From Flavobacterium sp. LC2016-13 (GTDB lineage: Bacteria; Bacteroidota; Bacteroidia; Flavobacteriales; Flavobacteriaceae), in NCBI RefSeq assembly GCF_009707955.1, contig NZ_WMDQ01000002.1, positions 62,001 to 126,000 on the forward strand: a DNA stretch of 64,000 nucleotides, read 5' to 3'. A program made the translations under genes and the position numbers. Each line of letters opens with the position of its first letter. Within the stretch, counting starts at the first letter, position 1. Below the pieces are notes generated by a model. That model did no database searches, had not been told where the DNA came from, and worked only from the letters and a program-made list of their open reading frames with translations. Positions 26,497 through 35,701 of this stretch are shown here, piece after piece.

Positions 26497-27243
26497 CTAC
26501 CAATTTCCCTTCAAACCTTCTTTTAAAGCATTGTTATATTTCTCCAAATCAAAACTATACAAATCAGGAGCTTTATGAGCGCCGCCTTTGCGCGATTCAT
26601 CTAATTTGGTAAGAATATCATAGCGAAGAATTTTTCGGTAAAAATTACCGCGATTTAGCTTTTTACTTAAAATCGCTTCATATAATTTTTGAAGTTCCGG
26701 CATTGTAAACTTCTCAGGTAAAAGATTATAACCAATTGGATGATTGTTTAATTGCTCACGAAGCGTAAGCAAAGCTTTATCGAGAATAGTTCTGTGATCC
26801 ATCATAAACGACGGTAAATCATCAATAGATTTCCATTCAACGGCGTTCGAATATTGATCAATAACCAATTTTACTTTCGAATGTTCGGCCAAAGCATAAT
26901 ATCCAATAGAAACAAAACGCTGTTTGTTCCAAATACGATCATCATAAGCCTCAAAAGCACTTTCTGATCGTTTTAGATTTCCAAAAGTATAAAATTGCTG
27001 CAGATAAATATCTTCTGTTCCCGTTCTGTCTTTTAAAATTCGAACCGCCGCATCATCAACGTTTTCCTCTTTTTTTACATATCCTCCCGGAAGTCCCCAA
27101 GCATCCTGGTCCTTCATTCTTACCGTTAAAACATGCAGGGAATTTTCATGAAAGCTAAAAATAACGCAATCAATAGAAAGCGTCGGAATATATTTTTCAA
27201 ACGCTTCTTCAGACTGTTGTTCAAGTAATTTCTTAAATTCCAT
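26497..27243 (-). CDS. NUDIX-fold transcriptional regulator (NrtR/AraR type)
   Basis: A 248-residue protein with an N-terminal NUDIX domain (about 22-160) and a C-terminal winged-helix-like domain (TMPELQKLYEAILSKKLNRGNFYRKILRYDILTKLDE). The Nudix box reads GGYVKKEENVDDAAVRILKDRTG: the REUXEE core is degenerate (RILKDR), which argues against hydrolase activity. The architecture is that of NrtR-family repressors; in Bacteroides a member of this family (AraR) responds to arabinose. Here it is divergent from a secreted GH3 enzyme, and a perfect palindrome at 27474-27494 in the space between is a candidate operator, so control of glycan use is inferred. Confidence 0.85.
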   Translation of the reverse strand: MEFKKLLEQQSEEAFEKYIPTLSIDCVIFSFHENSLHVLTVRMKDQDAWGLPGGYVKKEENVDDAAVRILKDRTGTEDIYLQQFYTFGNLKRSESAFEAYDDRIWNKQRFVSIGYYALAEHSKVKLVIDQYSNAVEWKSIDDLPSFMMDHRTILDKALLTLREQLNNHPIGYNLLPEKFTMPELQKLYEAILSKKLNRGNFYRKILRYDILTKLDESRKGGAHKAPDLYSFDLEKYNNALKEGLKGNW

Positions 27244-27259
27244 TGTATTGATTTGTTTT

Positions 27260-27291
27260 CAAATTTACTCTTTTTGAAAATTATAAATCAA
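27260..27291 (-). promoter_or_regulatory. Promoter of the NUDIX regulator
   Basis: On the minus strand TTG (27289-27291) and TAAATTTG (27260-27267) are 21 bases apart, 16 bases before the ATG. Confidence 0.65.
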
Positions 27292-27473
27292 TGTAATTCC
27301 TCAAAAAAATACTTTTTTCTTTTAAAATCAATGCTTTTAGAGGTTTTTGGCTTCTGCTTAATTTTCAATTGAATATTTATCTGACTAAGAATATGTTAAG
27401 TTTATTAGTTCCTGATTATGATAAATGAAAATTTAAGCGAATTTATTTGTTGATATGAAAAAAAGTAATTAAT

Positions 27474-27494
27474 ATTGCTTCATAATGAAGCAAT
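27474..27494. promoter_or_regulatory. Perfect 21-bp palindrome, candidate operator
   Basis: Arms ATTGCTTCAT / ATGAAGCAAT around a single central A, 57 bases before the GH3 start in the space divergent from the NUDIX regulator. No T tract follows, so it is not a terminator. The rest of the 308-bp gap is AT-rich with no gene. Confidence 0.55.
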
Positions 27495-27551
27495 GAAAAT
27501 ATCAAATATCACAACTTTACTATTTATCAACCACATTCTAAATTTCCACTT

Positions 27552-30002
27552 ATGAAAAAAACAATTATAAAAACAGCGCGAGTATCACTTTTGACGGCGT
27601 TGGTTATTTCTAATGTATCATGGAATACGCTTCCAAGTGATGAAACGAATCCACCGCTTGTAACTATTAAAGGTTTTACGTTTCAAGATTTTAACAGAAA
27701 CGGAAAATTAGATCTTTGGGAAGATACACGTCTTTCTGTAAATCAAAGAATTGATGCGATTATCAAAGAAATGACGAATGCAGAAAAAGCAGCATTACTT
27801 ATCGGAACCGGAATGCCGGGAATCGAAGTTTTGACTGGTCCTGTTGGTGATTCGAAACAAGGTTTAGTTCCTGGAGCTGCGGGCGGAACGGAAGCTTTCG
27901 AGCGATTTGGAATTCCTGCAACTGTTGTTGCTGATGGTCCTGCAGGTTTAAGAATTGAACCTATCAGAGAAAATGATTCAAAAACCTATTATGCAACGGC
28001 ATTTCCGGTTGGAACTGCTTTAGCTTCAACATGGAATAAAGCGCTTTTAGAAGAAGTTGGAAAAGCAATGGGGAATGAAGTAAAGGAATATGGTGTTGAT
28101 GTTTTATTGGCGCCGGCTTTAAATATCCACAGAAATCCTTTGAACGGAAGAAACTTCGAATATTATTCTGAAGATCCGTTAATTTCAGGCAAAACCGCTG
28201 CAGCGATTGTAAACGGAATTCAGTCTCAGGGAGTTGGAACTTCAATCAAACATTTTGCTGTTAATAATGAAGAAACAAATCGTTTAACAATAAATGCTCA
28301 CGTTTCTGAAAGAGCGATCAGAGAATTATATTTAAAAGGTTTTGAAATCACGGTTAAAGAAGCACAACCGTGGACTGTAATGTCTTCCTATAATAAAATA
28401 AATGGCGAATATACTTCTGCCAGAAAAGATTTGCTAACTCAGGTTTTAAGAGAGGAATGGGGTTTTAAAGGAATTGTAATGACAGATTGGTTTGGAGGTT
28501 TTCCTGGTTTTGAGAGCATACAAAACGGTTCTAGTTCTGATGTTGTACTACAAATGAATGCCGGAAACGATCTTTTGATGCCAGGAATTCCAGTTCAGAA
28601 AAAAGCATTAATTGAAGCTTTAAATTCTGGTAAATTATCTCAGGAAGTTGCCAATGCAAACGCAAAAAGAATTTTAGAATATATCTTTCGTACGCCAACT
28701 TTTGCAAAATATAAATACAGCGACAAACCAAACTTAACTAAAAATGCTGAAGTAACCAGAAATGCTGCTGCTGAAGGAATGGTTTTGCTTAAAAATGAAA
28801 AAAATGCATTGCCTTTTGCTGACAAACAAAAAGAAGTTTCTTTATTTGGAGTTACTTCGTATGCCTGGATTACAGGCGGAACAGGAAGCGGAAGCGTGAA
28901 CAATAAACACACCGTTTCTCTTTTAGAAGGTTTAACAGCAGCAGGTTACAAATTAGATAAAGAATTGGTTGATTTGTATAAACCGCACGCTGAAAAAGAG
29001 GTTTTAGCTGAAAAAGAAAGAAGAAAAGCAAGAGGAATTTTGGCTTTGCCTGAAAGACTTCCTGAATTGAAAATGGACGATGCTTTTATTGCTAAAAAAG
29101 CAGCAAGCTCAGAAATTGCATTCGTGACTTTAGGAAGAAATTCCGGAGAAGGCGGAGATCGCGTTGTTGATAATGATTTTAATATCGCTACAGAAGAGAT
29201 CGAAATGCTGGATAAAATTTCGAAAGCGTTTCATGAAAAAGGAAAAAAAGTAGTGGTTATTTTAAATATTGGCGGTGTAATTGAAACAGCATCGTGGAAA
29301 GATAAAGTAGATGCTATTTTATTAGCCTGGCAGCCAGGTCAGGAAGGCGGGCATTCTGTTGCAGATGTCGTTTCCGGAAAAATAAATCCGTCAGGAAAAT
29401 TAACAATGACTTTTCCTGTGAAATATGCTGATACACCATCAGCTAAAAATTTCCCCGGAATTCCTGCTGATAATCCAAAAGAAGTGACTTATGAAGAAGG
29501 CGTTTATGTTGGATACCGTTATTATAATACTTTTAATGTAAAACCATCTTATGAATTTGGTTTTGGGAATTCGTACACCACTTTTGATTATACAGATGTA
29601 AAATTGAGCTCTTCAACATTTACGGATAAATTGACAGTTTCAGTTACAGTAAAAAATACCGGAAAAGTTGCAGGAAAAGAAGTGGTACAGGTTTATCTTT
29701 CTGCACCATCAAAATCTATTGACAAACCAAAAGAAGAATTAAAAGCTTTTGGTAAAACCAAAGAATTAAAACCGGGTGAAAGTGAAACTTTAAAGCTCAC
29801 TTTATCTCCAAAAGACCTGGCTTCATTTTTAGAAAATAAAAGTGCCTGGATTGCAGAAGCAGGAACTTATAAAGTTTTGGTTGGTGCTTCATCAGAAAAT
29901 ATTAAGAAAACAGCTGAGTTTTCTGTAGCAAATGAAATTGTAGTAGAAAAAGTTAAAAAGGCTTTTGAGCCTGACACTAAATTTACAGACTTAAAGCCTT
30001 AA
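27552..30002 (+). CDS. Secreted glycoside hydrolase family 3 enzyme (beta-glucosidase-like)
   Basis: An 816-residue protein with a Sec signal (MKKTIIKTARVSLLTALVIS), then the GH3 N-terminal barrel with DGPAGLRIEP, LAPALNIHRNPLNGRNFEYYSEDP, GVGTSIKHFAVNNEETNR and the nucleophile Asp in GFKGIVMTDWFGG; the GH3 C-terminal domain (about 400-620) with EGMVLLKNEKNALPF and SGEGGDR; and a fibronectin III-like domain (about 690-800, VSVTVKNTGKVAGKEVVQVYLSAP). It should release glucose or xylose from beta-linked oligosaccharides in the periplasm. It is probably controlled by the divergent NUDIX regulator (inferred). Confidence 0.93.
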   Translation: MKKTIIKTARVSLLTALVISNVSWNTLPSDETNPPLVTIKGFTFQDFNRNGKLDLWEDTRLSVNQRIDAIIKEMTNAEKAALLIGTGMPGIEVLTGPVGDSKQGLVPGAAGGTEAFERFGIPATVVADGPAGLRIEPIRENDSKTYYATAFPVGTALASTWNKALLEEVGKAMGNEVKEYGVDVLLAPALNIHRNPLNGRNFEYYSEDPLISGKTAAAIVNGIQSQGVGTSIKHFAVNNEETNRLTINAHVSERAIRELYLKGFEITVKEAQPWTVMSSYNKINGEYTSARKDLLTQVLREEWGFKGIVMTDWFGGFPGFESIQNGSSSDVVLQMNAGNDLLMPGIPVQKKALIEALNSGKLSQEVANANAKRILEYIFRTPTFAKYKYSDKPNLTKNAEVTRNAAAEGMVLLKNEKNALPFADKQKEVSLFGVTSYAWITGGTGSGSVNNKHTVSLLEGLTAAGYKLDKELVDLYKPHAEKEVLAEKERRKARGILALPERLPELKMDDAFIAKKAASSEIAFVTLGRNSGEGGDRVVDNDFNIATEEIEMLDKISKAFHEKGKKVVVILNIGGVIETASWKDKVDAILLAWQPGQEGGHSVADVVSGKINPSGKLTMTFPVKYADTPSAKNFPGIPADNPKEVTYEEGVYVGYRYYNTFNVKPSYEFGFGNSYTTFDYTDVKLSSSTFTDKLTVSVTVKNTGKVAGKEVVQVYLSAPSKSIDKPKEELKAFGKTKELKPGESETLKLTLSPKDLASFLENKSAWIAEAGTYKVLVGASSENIKKTAEFSVANEIVVEKVKKAFEPDTKFTDLKP

Positions 30003-30042
30003 TTAAAATAAGATCCGTGGTTAGATAAGAATTGTATTAAGG

Positions 30043-30098
30043 TAATGGTTTCACTTGAAAATTCATTTTTTGAATCTAAAGTGAAACCATTTTTTTTA
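30043..30098 (+). terminator. Terminator of the first GH3 gene
   Basis: AATGGTTTCACTT / AAGTGAAACCATT arms around a 22-nt loop, followed by T7. Confidence 0.85.
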
Positions 30099-30153
30099 TA
30101 TCAAAATTAACATGTAATCATTTTATTTATAACAATAAGAACCAATCTATATT

Positions 30154-30498
30154 TTAAATCATGGTTTTATTAAAATAACTAGCCTTCTCAAAATCTTTTA
30201 TATTGATCGAAATTACCGGAACTTCAGGAAGTATTTTATTCAGTTTTGTTACAATAGCTTTTGATAACGTAGCTTTTTGATCTGTATTTCGGCCTTCCAT
30301 AATATAGCCAAAAACATGAATAAAATCGTCTAAGGAATTTCCGTTATTATAATATGTAAAAGGATTAATGCGCACTTTAATTTCAGACGCAATAAAAAGA
30401 TCTGTTGATACGGCCGAATCAAAAACTTCCTGCATTATTTCGTCAGCAGATTTTAAGCGGATTACATTTTCAGAACAATCAATAATAAAATGCGGCAT
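30154..30498 (-). CDS. 5-carboxymethyl-2-hydroxymuconate delta-isomerase family protein
   Basis: A 114-residue tautomerase-superfamily protein beginning MPHFIIDCSENV; removal of Met would leave the catalytic Pro1. It has the CHMI pattern EIKVRINPFTYYNNGNS...FIHVFGYIMEGRNTDQKATLSKAIVTKL. CHMI isomerises a dienoate in homoprotocatechuate (4-hydroxyphenylacetate) degradation, but no other gene of that pathway is in the window, so the true substrate is open. It stands alone on the minus strand between the GH3 gene and the DUF6377 gene. Confidence 0.82.
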   Translation of the reverse strand: MPHFIIDCSENVIRLKSADEIMQEVFDSAVSTDLFIASEIKVRINPFTYYNNGNSLDDFIHVFGYIMEGRNTDQKATLSKAIVTKLNKILPEVPVISINIKDFEKASYFNKTMI

Positions 30499-30650
30499 TG
30501 GTTTGTGGTTTTAGATTAGGAATTCAGTTTTAAACAAAACTATAAAAACATTTCCCGGATTCGTTCAAAATCTATTTTTTATGAATTAAATTTTCTATTC
30601 ATTAAAATATACGAAATCATAAATAATTCACATTTATATTTACACTTTCT

Positions 30651-30658
30651 TATATTTG
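30651..30658 (+). promoter_or_regulatory. -7 element of the DUF6377 gene
   Basis: TATATTTG matches TAnnTTTG and lies 25 bases before the TTG start codon at 30684. Confidence 0.6.
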
Positions 30659-30683
30659 TAAGTCTCATTTATTTTTAAGTAGT

Positions 30684-32327
30684 TTGAAAAATTCATTCTT
30701 GTTTCTTTTAATTGTTCTCTTTGGCTTTCCTGTTTACGCAGCAGATAGTACCGATACTATTTTAGATAAGCTTAATGATGCTCTTAGAAATAAGCAGCGT
30801 TATGTTCAAATGAAAGAAGAACGTATTTTGAACTTCAAAAAAATTAAATCGGCAGATTTAACGAAAGAGCAAGAGTACAATTACAATAAAACTTTGTATG
30901 CTGAATATCAAAAATTCAATTCAGATTCAGCTATTTTTTATGTAAAAAAGAACCTTAAAATTGCTGCAGAACTTCAAAATAAACCTTTATTAGATTTAGC
31001 AAACCTGCAATTGGTAACGCTTTATTCATCTTCAGGAAAATACCGCGAATCTGAAGCTATTTTAAAAAGTATTGATAAAAAAACATTATCAAAAGCATTA
31101 CTTCAAACGTATTATATTGCATATCGTGAATTCTTTGAGCATTATGCTGCAAATAGTTACGATGTAAAATACCTTCAGCAAATTCGAAAATACCGCGATT
31201 CCTTATTAACGGTTTTAGATCCGAATACTTTAGATTATCAGATCAATAAAATTCAGCAGGGCATGTCTAAAATGAGATTTGGAAATGCACAAAAACAGTT
31301 GATGGAATTATTGAAAAATGCAAAAGATGATAATCCGCAATATGCGATGATTACCTATCTTTTAGGAAGTATTTATGAAACCACGCATCAATTAGAATTA
31401 AGAAAAAAATACTACGCACTTTCGGCCACTGCAGATATTAAAAATGCGAATAAAGACAATGCATCGCTTCAGGAACTGGCTTTGGTTTTTTATGAAGTTG
31501 GCGATGTCGATATGGCTTATAAACTAACACAATCTGCGATTGAAGACGCTCTTTATTGCAATGTACAGTTTCGTACGCTTTTAATGTCTGAGGTTTATTC
31601 GATTATAAATACGGTTTATTTAGAAAGAGAAGCCAAAAGAAAAACAGAGCTTCAATTGTATCTTTTATGCATTAGTTTACTTTCGTTATTTCTGATTGTA
31701 GCGGTTATTTATGTCTACAAACAAATGAAAAAAGTATCCAGGATTCGTGGAGAACTTTATGAAACAAGCCAGAAATTAGCCGAATTAAACAAAGATATTA
31801 CCGAAACCAATAATCAATTGCAGGAACGTAATTCGCAGTTATCAGAATCTAATCACGTTAAGGAAGAATATATTGCGCATTTTTTTAATCTTTGTTCCGC
31901 ATACATCAATAAATTAGAAAATTACCGCATTATTTTAAATAAAAAAGCGACCGCAAAACAGTTTGATGAAATTTACAAAATGCTGAAATCGACTACGTTG
32001 GTTGATAATGAATTGGAAGAATTATACAAGAATTTCGATATTATCTTTCTGAATTTATATCCTACTTTCGTAAAAGACTTTAATGAATTGCTGATTAAGG
32101 AAGAACAAATCGTTTTAAAACAGGGTGAATTACTTAATACGGAACTTCGCATTTTTGCCCTTATTCGACTTGGAATTACCGACAGCGTAAAAATTGCAGC
32201 CTTTCTTCGTTACTCTTTAAGCACAATTTATAATTATAGAACCAGAGCTCGAAATAAAGCCGCAGTTTCGCGAAATGATTTAGAAGAAATGGTCATGAAA
32301 ATTGGTTTAATTTCCTTGATAGTATAA
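30684..32327 (+). CDS. DUF6377 family membrane-bound regulator
   Basis: A 547-residue protein. The start is a TTG at 30684, chosen because only it yields a signal sequence (MKNSFLFLLIVLFGFPVYAA). The periplasmic part (about 25-325) is rich in TPR-like helices (LLDLANLQLVTLYSSSGKYRESEAIL, ELALVFYEVGDVDMAYKLTQSAIEDA). A membrane helix LQLYLLCISLLSLFLIVAVIYVY is followed by a coiled coil (about 345-395) and a cytoplasmic domain ending in an HTH-like LGITDSVKIAAFLRYSLSTIYNYRTRARNKA. Bacteroidota use such proteins to control neighbouring glycan genes; the GH3 gene 208 bases downstream is the likely target. Confidence 0.85.
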   Translation: MKNSFLFLLIVLFGFPVYAADSTDTILDKLNDALRNKQRYVQMKEERILNFKKIKSADLTKEQEYNYNKTLYAEYQKFNSDSAIFYVKKNLKIAAELQNKPLLDLANLQLVTLYSSSGKYRESEAILKSIDKKTLSKALLQTYYIAYREFFEHYAANSYDVKYLQQIRKYRDSLLTVLDPNTLDYQINKIQQGMSKMRFGNAQKQLMELLKNAKDDNPQYAMITYLLGSIYETTHQLELRKKYYALSATADIKNANKDNASLQELALVFYEVGDVDMAYKLTQSAIEDALYCNVQFRTLLMSEVYSIINTVYLEREAKRKTELQLYLLCISLLSLFLIVAVIYVYKQMKKVSRIRGELYETSQKLAELNKDITETNNQLQERNSQLSESNHVKEEYIAHFFNLCSAYINKLENYRIILNKKATAKQFDEIYKMLKSTTLVDNELEELYKNFDIIFLNLYPTFVKDFNELLIKEEQIVLKQGELLNTELRIFALIRLGITDSVKIAAFLRYSLSTIYNYRTRARNKAAVSRNDLEEMVMKIGLISLIV

Positions 32328-32341
32328 CGATTTATTTTAAA

Positions 32342-32432
32342 TTCACTACTTTTTTTACATCTAAAAATTAATTAAATATTTGGTAATCAATATTTTAATT
32401 TTTTATTTCACTACTTTTTTTCGTTTAAAAAT
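32342..32432. promoter_or_regulatory. Direct repeat upstream of the second GH3 gene
   Basis: TTCACTACTTTTTT occurs at 32342 and again at 32407, each followed by an AT-rich TAAAAAT within 12 bases; the copies are 65 bp apart, about six helical turns. It is a candidate binding site for the DUF6377 regulator. Confidence 0.45.
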
Positions 32433-32477
32433 CCAAAGCATACTATAACGTTTTAGCTTTACAATATTATTAAAAGG

Positions 32478-32485
32478 TACTTTTG
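32478..32485 (+). promoter_or_regulatory. -7 element of the second GH3 gene
   Basis: TACTTTTG matches TAnnTTTG. It ends two bases before an in-frame TTG at 32488 and 50 bases before the ATG at 32536, which supports the latter as the start. Confidence 0.6.
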
Positions 32486-32535
32486 ACTTGAAGTACTTTG
32501 ATGTGAAATTAAATGCTTTAAATAAATTAATAGTT

Positions 32536-34752
32536 ATGTTTAAAAACGTTAAAACAATTCTTGTTTTAGTTTTATTGAGTTCATTCGGTTTGAATGCACA
32601 AAATAAAGTTCCGGTTTATCTTGATGATAAAAAGCCAATAAATGAACGTGTAGAAGATGCACTTTCTAAAATGACAACTGCTGAAAAAATTGCCATGATT
32701 CATGCGCAGTCAAAATTTAGTTCACCGGGCGTGCAACGTCTGGGAATTCCTGAAAACTGGATGACCGACGGACCACACGGAATTCGTACCGAAGTAAAAT
32801 GGGACGAATGGGACCAGGCAGGCTGGACAAACGATTCTTGTATTGCGTTTCCGGCTTTAACCGCACTTTCTGCAACATGGAACAAAGATTTAGCTTCATT
32901 ATACGGAAAATCAATTGGTGAAGAAGCGCGTTACCGTAACAAAAATGTATTATTAGGTCCTGGAGTAAATATCTACAGAACACCATTAAACGGTCGTAAC
33001 TTCGAATATATGGGAGAAGATCCGTTTTTAACTTCAATAATGGTCGTTCCTTATATTAAAGGAGTTCAATCGAATGGAGTTGCGGCTTGTGTTAAACACT
33101 TTGCTTTAAACAATCAGGAAACGAATCGTAATGCCGTAAACGTAATTGTTGATGATCGTGCATTGTACGAAATTTATCTTCCAGCTTTTAAAGCTGCTGT
33201 TCAGGAAGGTGATGCATGGGCAATTATGGGTTCTTACAACAAATATAAAGGACAACACTGTTGCCATAACGAGTTTTTATTAAATGATATTCTTCGTGGA
33301 GAATGGGGCTTCAAAGGTGTTGTAGTTTCTGATTGGGGAGGAGTTCATGATACAAAACAAGCGATTCATAATGGTTTGGATATGGAATTTGGTTCTTGGA
33401 CAAACGGACTTACATGGGGAACCAGTAATGCGTATGACAACTATTATTTAGCGAAACCATATTCTGAAATGATTAAAAAAGGTGAAGTTGGAACTAAAGA
33501 ATTAGATGATAAAGTACGTCGTATTTTGCGTTTAGCTTTTTTAACTACAATGGATAAAAACAGACCTTTTGGATCTTTCGGAACTAAAGAACATGCTGAT
33601 GCAGGTTTGAAAATTGCAGAAGAAGGAATTGTATTGCTTCAAAACAATAATAACGTTTTACCAATTAACCTTTCTAAAACGAAAAAGATTGCTGTTATTG
33701 GAGAAAATGCGATCAAAATGATGACCGTTGGTGGAGGAAGTTCTTCATTGAAAGCAAGATATGAAATTACACCGCTTGAAGGATTAAAGAAAAGAATTGG
33801 CAATCAGGCTGAAATAGTATACGCTCGTGGTTATGTGGGAGATCCTACAAGTAATTATAACGGCGTTATTGCGAAAGTAAGTTTAGAAGAAAAACGCTCT
33901 CCGGCTGAATTAACTGCAGAAGCTTTAAAAGTAGCAAAAGATGCTGATATTGTACTGTTTATTGGAGGTTTGAATAAAAGTCCAAACCAGGATGATGAAG
34001 GACATGACCGTAAAGAATTAGAGCTTCCGTACAATCAGGATAAATTGATTAGTGAGTTAGCTAAAGTAAATAAAAATGTAGTTTTTGTAAATATTTCAGG
34101 AAATGCTGTGGCAATGCCGTGGGTAAAAGAGGTTCCGGGAATTGTACAAGGTTGGTTTTTAGGTACTGAAGCAGGAAATGCTTTGGCTGCAGTTTTGGTT
34201 GGAGATGTAAATCCATCTGGAAAATTGACATTTACTTTCCCTGTAAAATTATCAGATAACGGTGCACATGCTTTAGGAGAATTTCCTGGAGGAGACGAAG
34301 TTACTTATAAAGAAAGCATTTTTGTTGGATACCGTTATGCAGACAAACAAAAAGCAAAACCATTATTTTCTTTCGGACACGGTTTAAGCTACACGACTTT
34401 TGCATACGGAAATGTAACGGCTGATAAAAAACAAATGTCAGCTGGAGATAAAATTACATTTTCTGTAAAAGTAAAAAACACAGGAACTAGAGAAGGTTCA
34501 GAAGTTGTTCAGTTATATATTAGCGATTTAAAATCTTCATTGCCACGTCCGATAAAAGAATTAAAAGGTTTTGATAAAATTTCGCTTAAAGCGGGAGAAG
34601 AAAAAACAGTAACTTTTACAGTTGATAAAACAGCTTTAAGCTTTTTTGATGACAAAAAACACGACTGGGTTGCAGAACCAGGAGCTTTTGAAGCTATCGT
34701 TGGAGCATCTTCGACAGATATAAAATCTAAAGTGGGATTCTCACTTCAATAA
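32536..34752 (+). CDS. Secreted glycoside hydrolase family 3 beta-glucosidase
   Basis: A 738-residue protein from the ATG at 32536 with signal MFKNVKTILVLVLLSSFGLNAQ. GH3 N domain: MTDGPHGIRTEVKWDEWDQ, LGPGVNIYRTPLNGRNFEYMGEDP, VAACVKHFALNNQETNR, nucleophile Asp in GFKGVVVSDWGGVHD. GH3 C domain: EGIVLLQNNNNVLPIN, GGLNKSPNQDDEGHDRKELELP. A terminal Fn3-like domain has VKNTGTREGSEVVQLYISD. It differs from the GH3 protein at 27552 in the N-terminal region and is not a recent duplicate. It probably acts on beta-gluco-oligosaccharides in the periplasm, under the DUF6377 regulator upstream. Confidence 0.94.
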   Translation: MFKNVKTILVLVLLSSFGLNAQNKVPVYLDDKKPINERVEDALSKMTTAEKIAMIHAQSKFSSPGVQRLGIPENWMTDGPHGIRTEVKWDEWDQAGWTNDSCIAFPALTALSATWNKDLASLYGKSIGEEARYRNKNVLLGPGVNIYRTPLNGRNFEYMGEDPFLTSIMVVPYIKGVQSNGVAACVKHFALNNQETNRNAVNVIVDDRALYEIYLPAFKAAVQEGDAWAIMGSYNKYKGQHCCHNEFLLNDILRGEWGFKGVVVSDWGGVHDTKQAIHNGLDMEFGSWTNGLTWGTSNAYDNYYLAKPYSEMIKKGEVGTKELDDKVRRILRLAFLTTMDKNRPFGSFGTKEHADAGLKIAEEGIVLLQNNNNVLPINLSKTKKIAVIGENAIKMMTVGGGSSSLKARYEITPLEGLKKRIGNQAEIVYARGYVGDPTSNYNGVIAKVSLEEKRSPAELTAEALKVAKDADIVLFIGGLNKSPNQDDEGHDRKELELPYNQDKLISELAKVNKNVVFVNISGNAVAMPWVKEVPGIVQGWFLGTEAGNALAAVLVGDVNPSGKLTFTFPVKLSDNGAHALGEFPGGDEVTYKESIFVGYRYADKQKAKPLFSFGHGLSYTTFAYGNVTADKKQMSAGDKITFSVKVKNTGTREGSEVVQLYISDLKSSLPRPIKELKGFDKISLKAGEEKTVTFTVDKTALSFFDDKKHDWVAEPGAFEAIVGASSTDIKSKVGFSLQ

Positions 34753-34780
34753 TTTCATTATTTCTAAATTGGTTGGTTGT

Positions 34781-34817
34781 AAAGCTGCGATTGTAAAAAG
34801 TTGCAGCTTTGCTTTTT
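34781..34817 (+). terminator. Terminator of the second GH3 gene
   Basis: AAAGCTGC / GCAGCTTT arms with a 14-nt loop and a T-rich tail. The rest of the gap holds an ACCATTAAG...CTTAATGGT inverted repeat at 34837-34884. Confidence 0.65.
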
Positions 34818-34953
34818 AAAATTAAGTTTTCTTTTTACCATTAAGCTATTAAGTGTATTAAGCTTTGAACTTAATCTTAATGGTTTAAAAGTTTAGTAAA
34901 CACACGGCTTAATTTCTCATAATCTCTTAATGGTTCAATAAAAAATAAATGAC

Positions 34954-35604
34954 ATGAAAAATATTCTACTTATTGTTTTTACATTATTTGTCACACAAAA
35001 TATTTCGGCACAAAGTCTGAATAAAATGCAATGGTTTAATGAACCTGAAAAATGGGAAATTAAAAACAATGCCTTAATCATGAATGTAACCGCAAACAGC
35101 GATTACTGGCGTATTTCGCATTACGGATTCACTGTTGATGATGCACCTTTTTACTATGCCAATTACGGCGGTGAATTTGAAGCCAAAGTAAAACTGACAG
35201 GAAATTATATTGCCCGTTTTGACCAAATGGGATTAATGATTCGTGTTGACGAAAAAAACTACATCAAAACCGGAGTTGAATTTGTCGACGGAAAATTTAA
35301 TATCAGCACCGTTGTAACACACGACAAAAGTGATTGGAGCGTAACAACCCTTGAAAAAGCACCGCCGTTTGTATGGATAAAAGTCGTGAGAAGACTAGAC
35401 GCCATTGAAGTTTTCTTTTCGCTTGATGATAAAAATTATATTTTGACAAGAAATGCGCCTTTACAGGATAATACACCAGTTATGGTTGGTTTAATGGCCG
35501 CATCGCCGGACGGAAAAGGTTTTGAAGCTAAATTCGAAAACTTTAAAGTAACACATTTACCGGATCAACGCAGATTAGAGTGGCTTAAAAATCATCAGGA
35601 ATAA
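34954..35604 (+). CDS. DUF1349 (concanavalin A-like) secreted protein
   Basis: A 216-residue protein with a Sec signal (MKNILLIVFTLFVTQNISAQ). The body is a beta-sandwich of the DUF1349 family: MQWFNEPEKWEIKNNALIMNVTANSDYWR, FEAKVKLTGNYIARFDQMGLMIRVDEKNYIKTGVEFVDG, WIKVVRRLDAIEVFFSLDDKNY, VGLMAASPDGKGFEAKFENFKV. The fold is lectin or glycosidase-like, but no catalytic acid pair is known for it. Position after the GH3 genes suggests carbohydrate binding or processing in the periplasm; not proven. Confidence 0.85.
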   Translation: MKNILLIVFTLFVTQNISAQSLNKMQWFNEPEKWEIKNNALIMNVTANSDYWRISHYGFTVDDAPFYYANYGGEFEAKVKLTGNYIARFDQMGLMIRVDEKNYIKTGVEFVDGKFNISTVVTHDKSDWSVTTLEKAPPFVWIKVVRRLDAIEVFFSLDDKNYILTRNAPLQDNTPVMVGLMAASPDGKGFEAKFENFKVTHLPDQRRLEWLKNHQE

Positions 35605-35701
35605 TTATTTGATTATTAATGGTTAATTATAAATTATCAATTAGCCATAAACCATAAATAATTAATTATCAACCATTAACAATTAATAACTAACCATTAA
35701 T

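Noticed and set aside
28640..28912. Minus-strand frame inside the first GH3 gene
   Set aside because: An antisense shadow of a strongly conserved enzyme.
30154..30498. A homoprotocatechuate degradation operon around the CHMI-type gene
   Set aside because: No other pathway genes are near; the gene is isolated on its strand.
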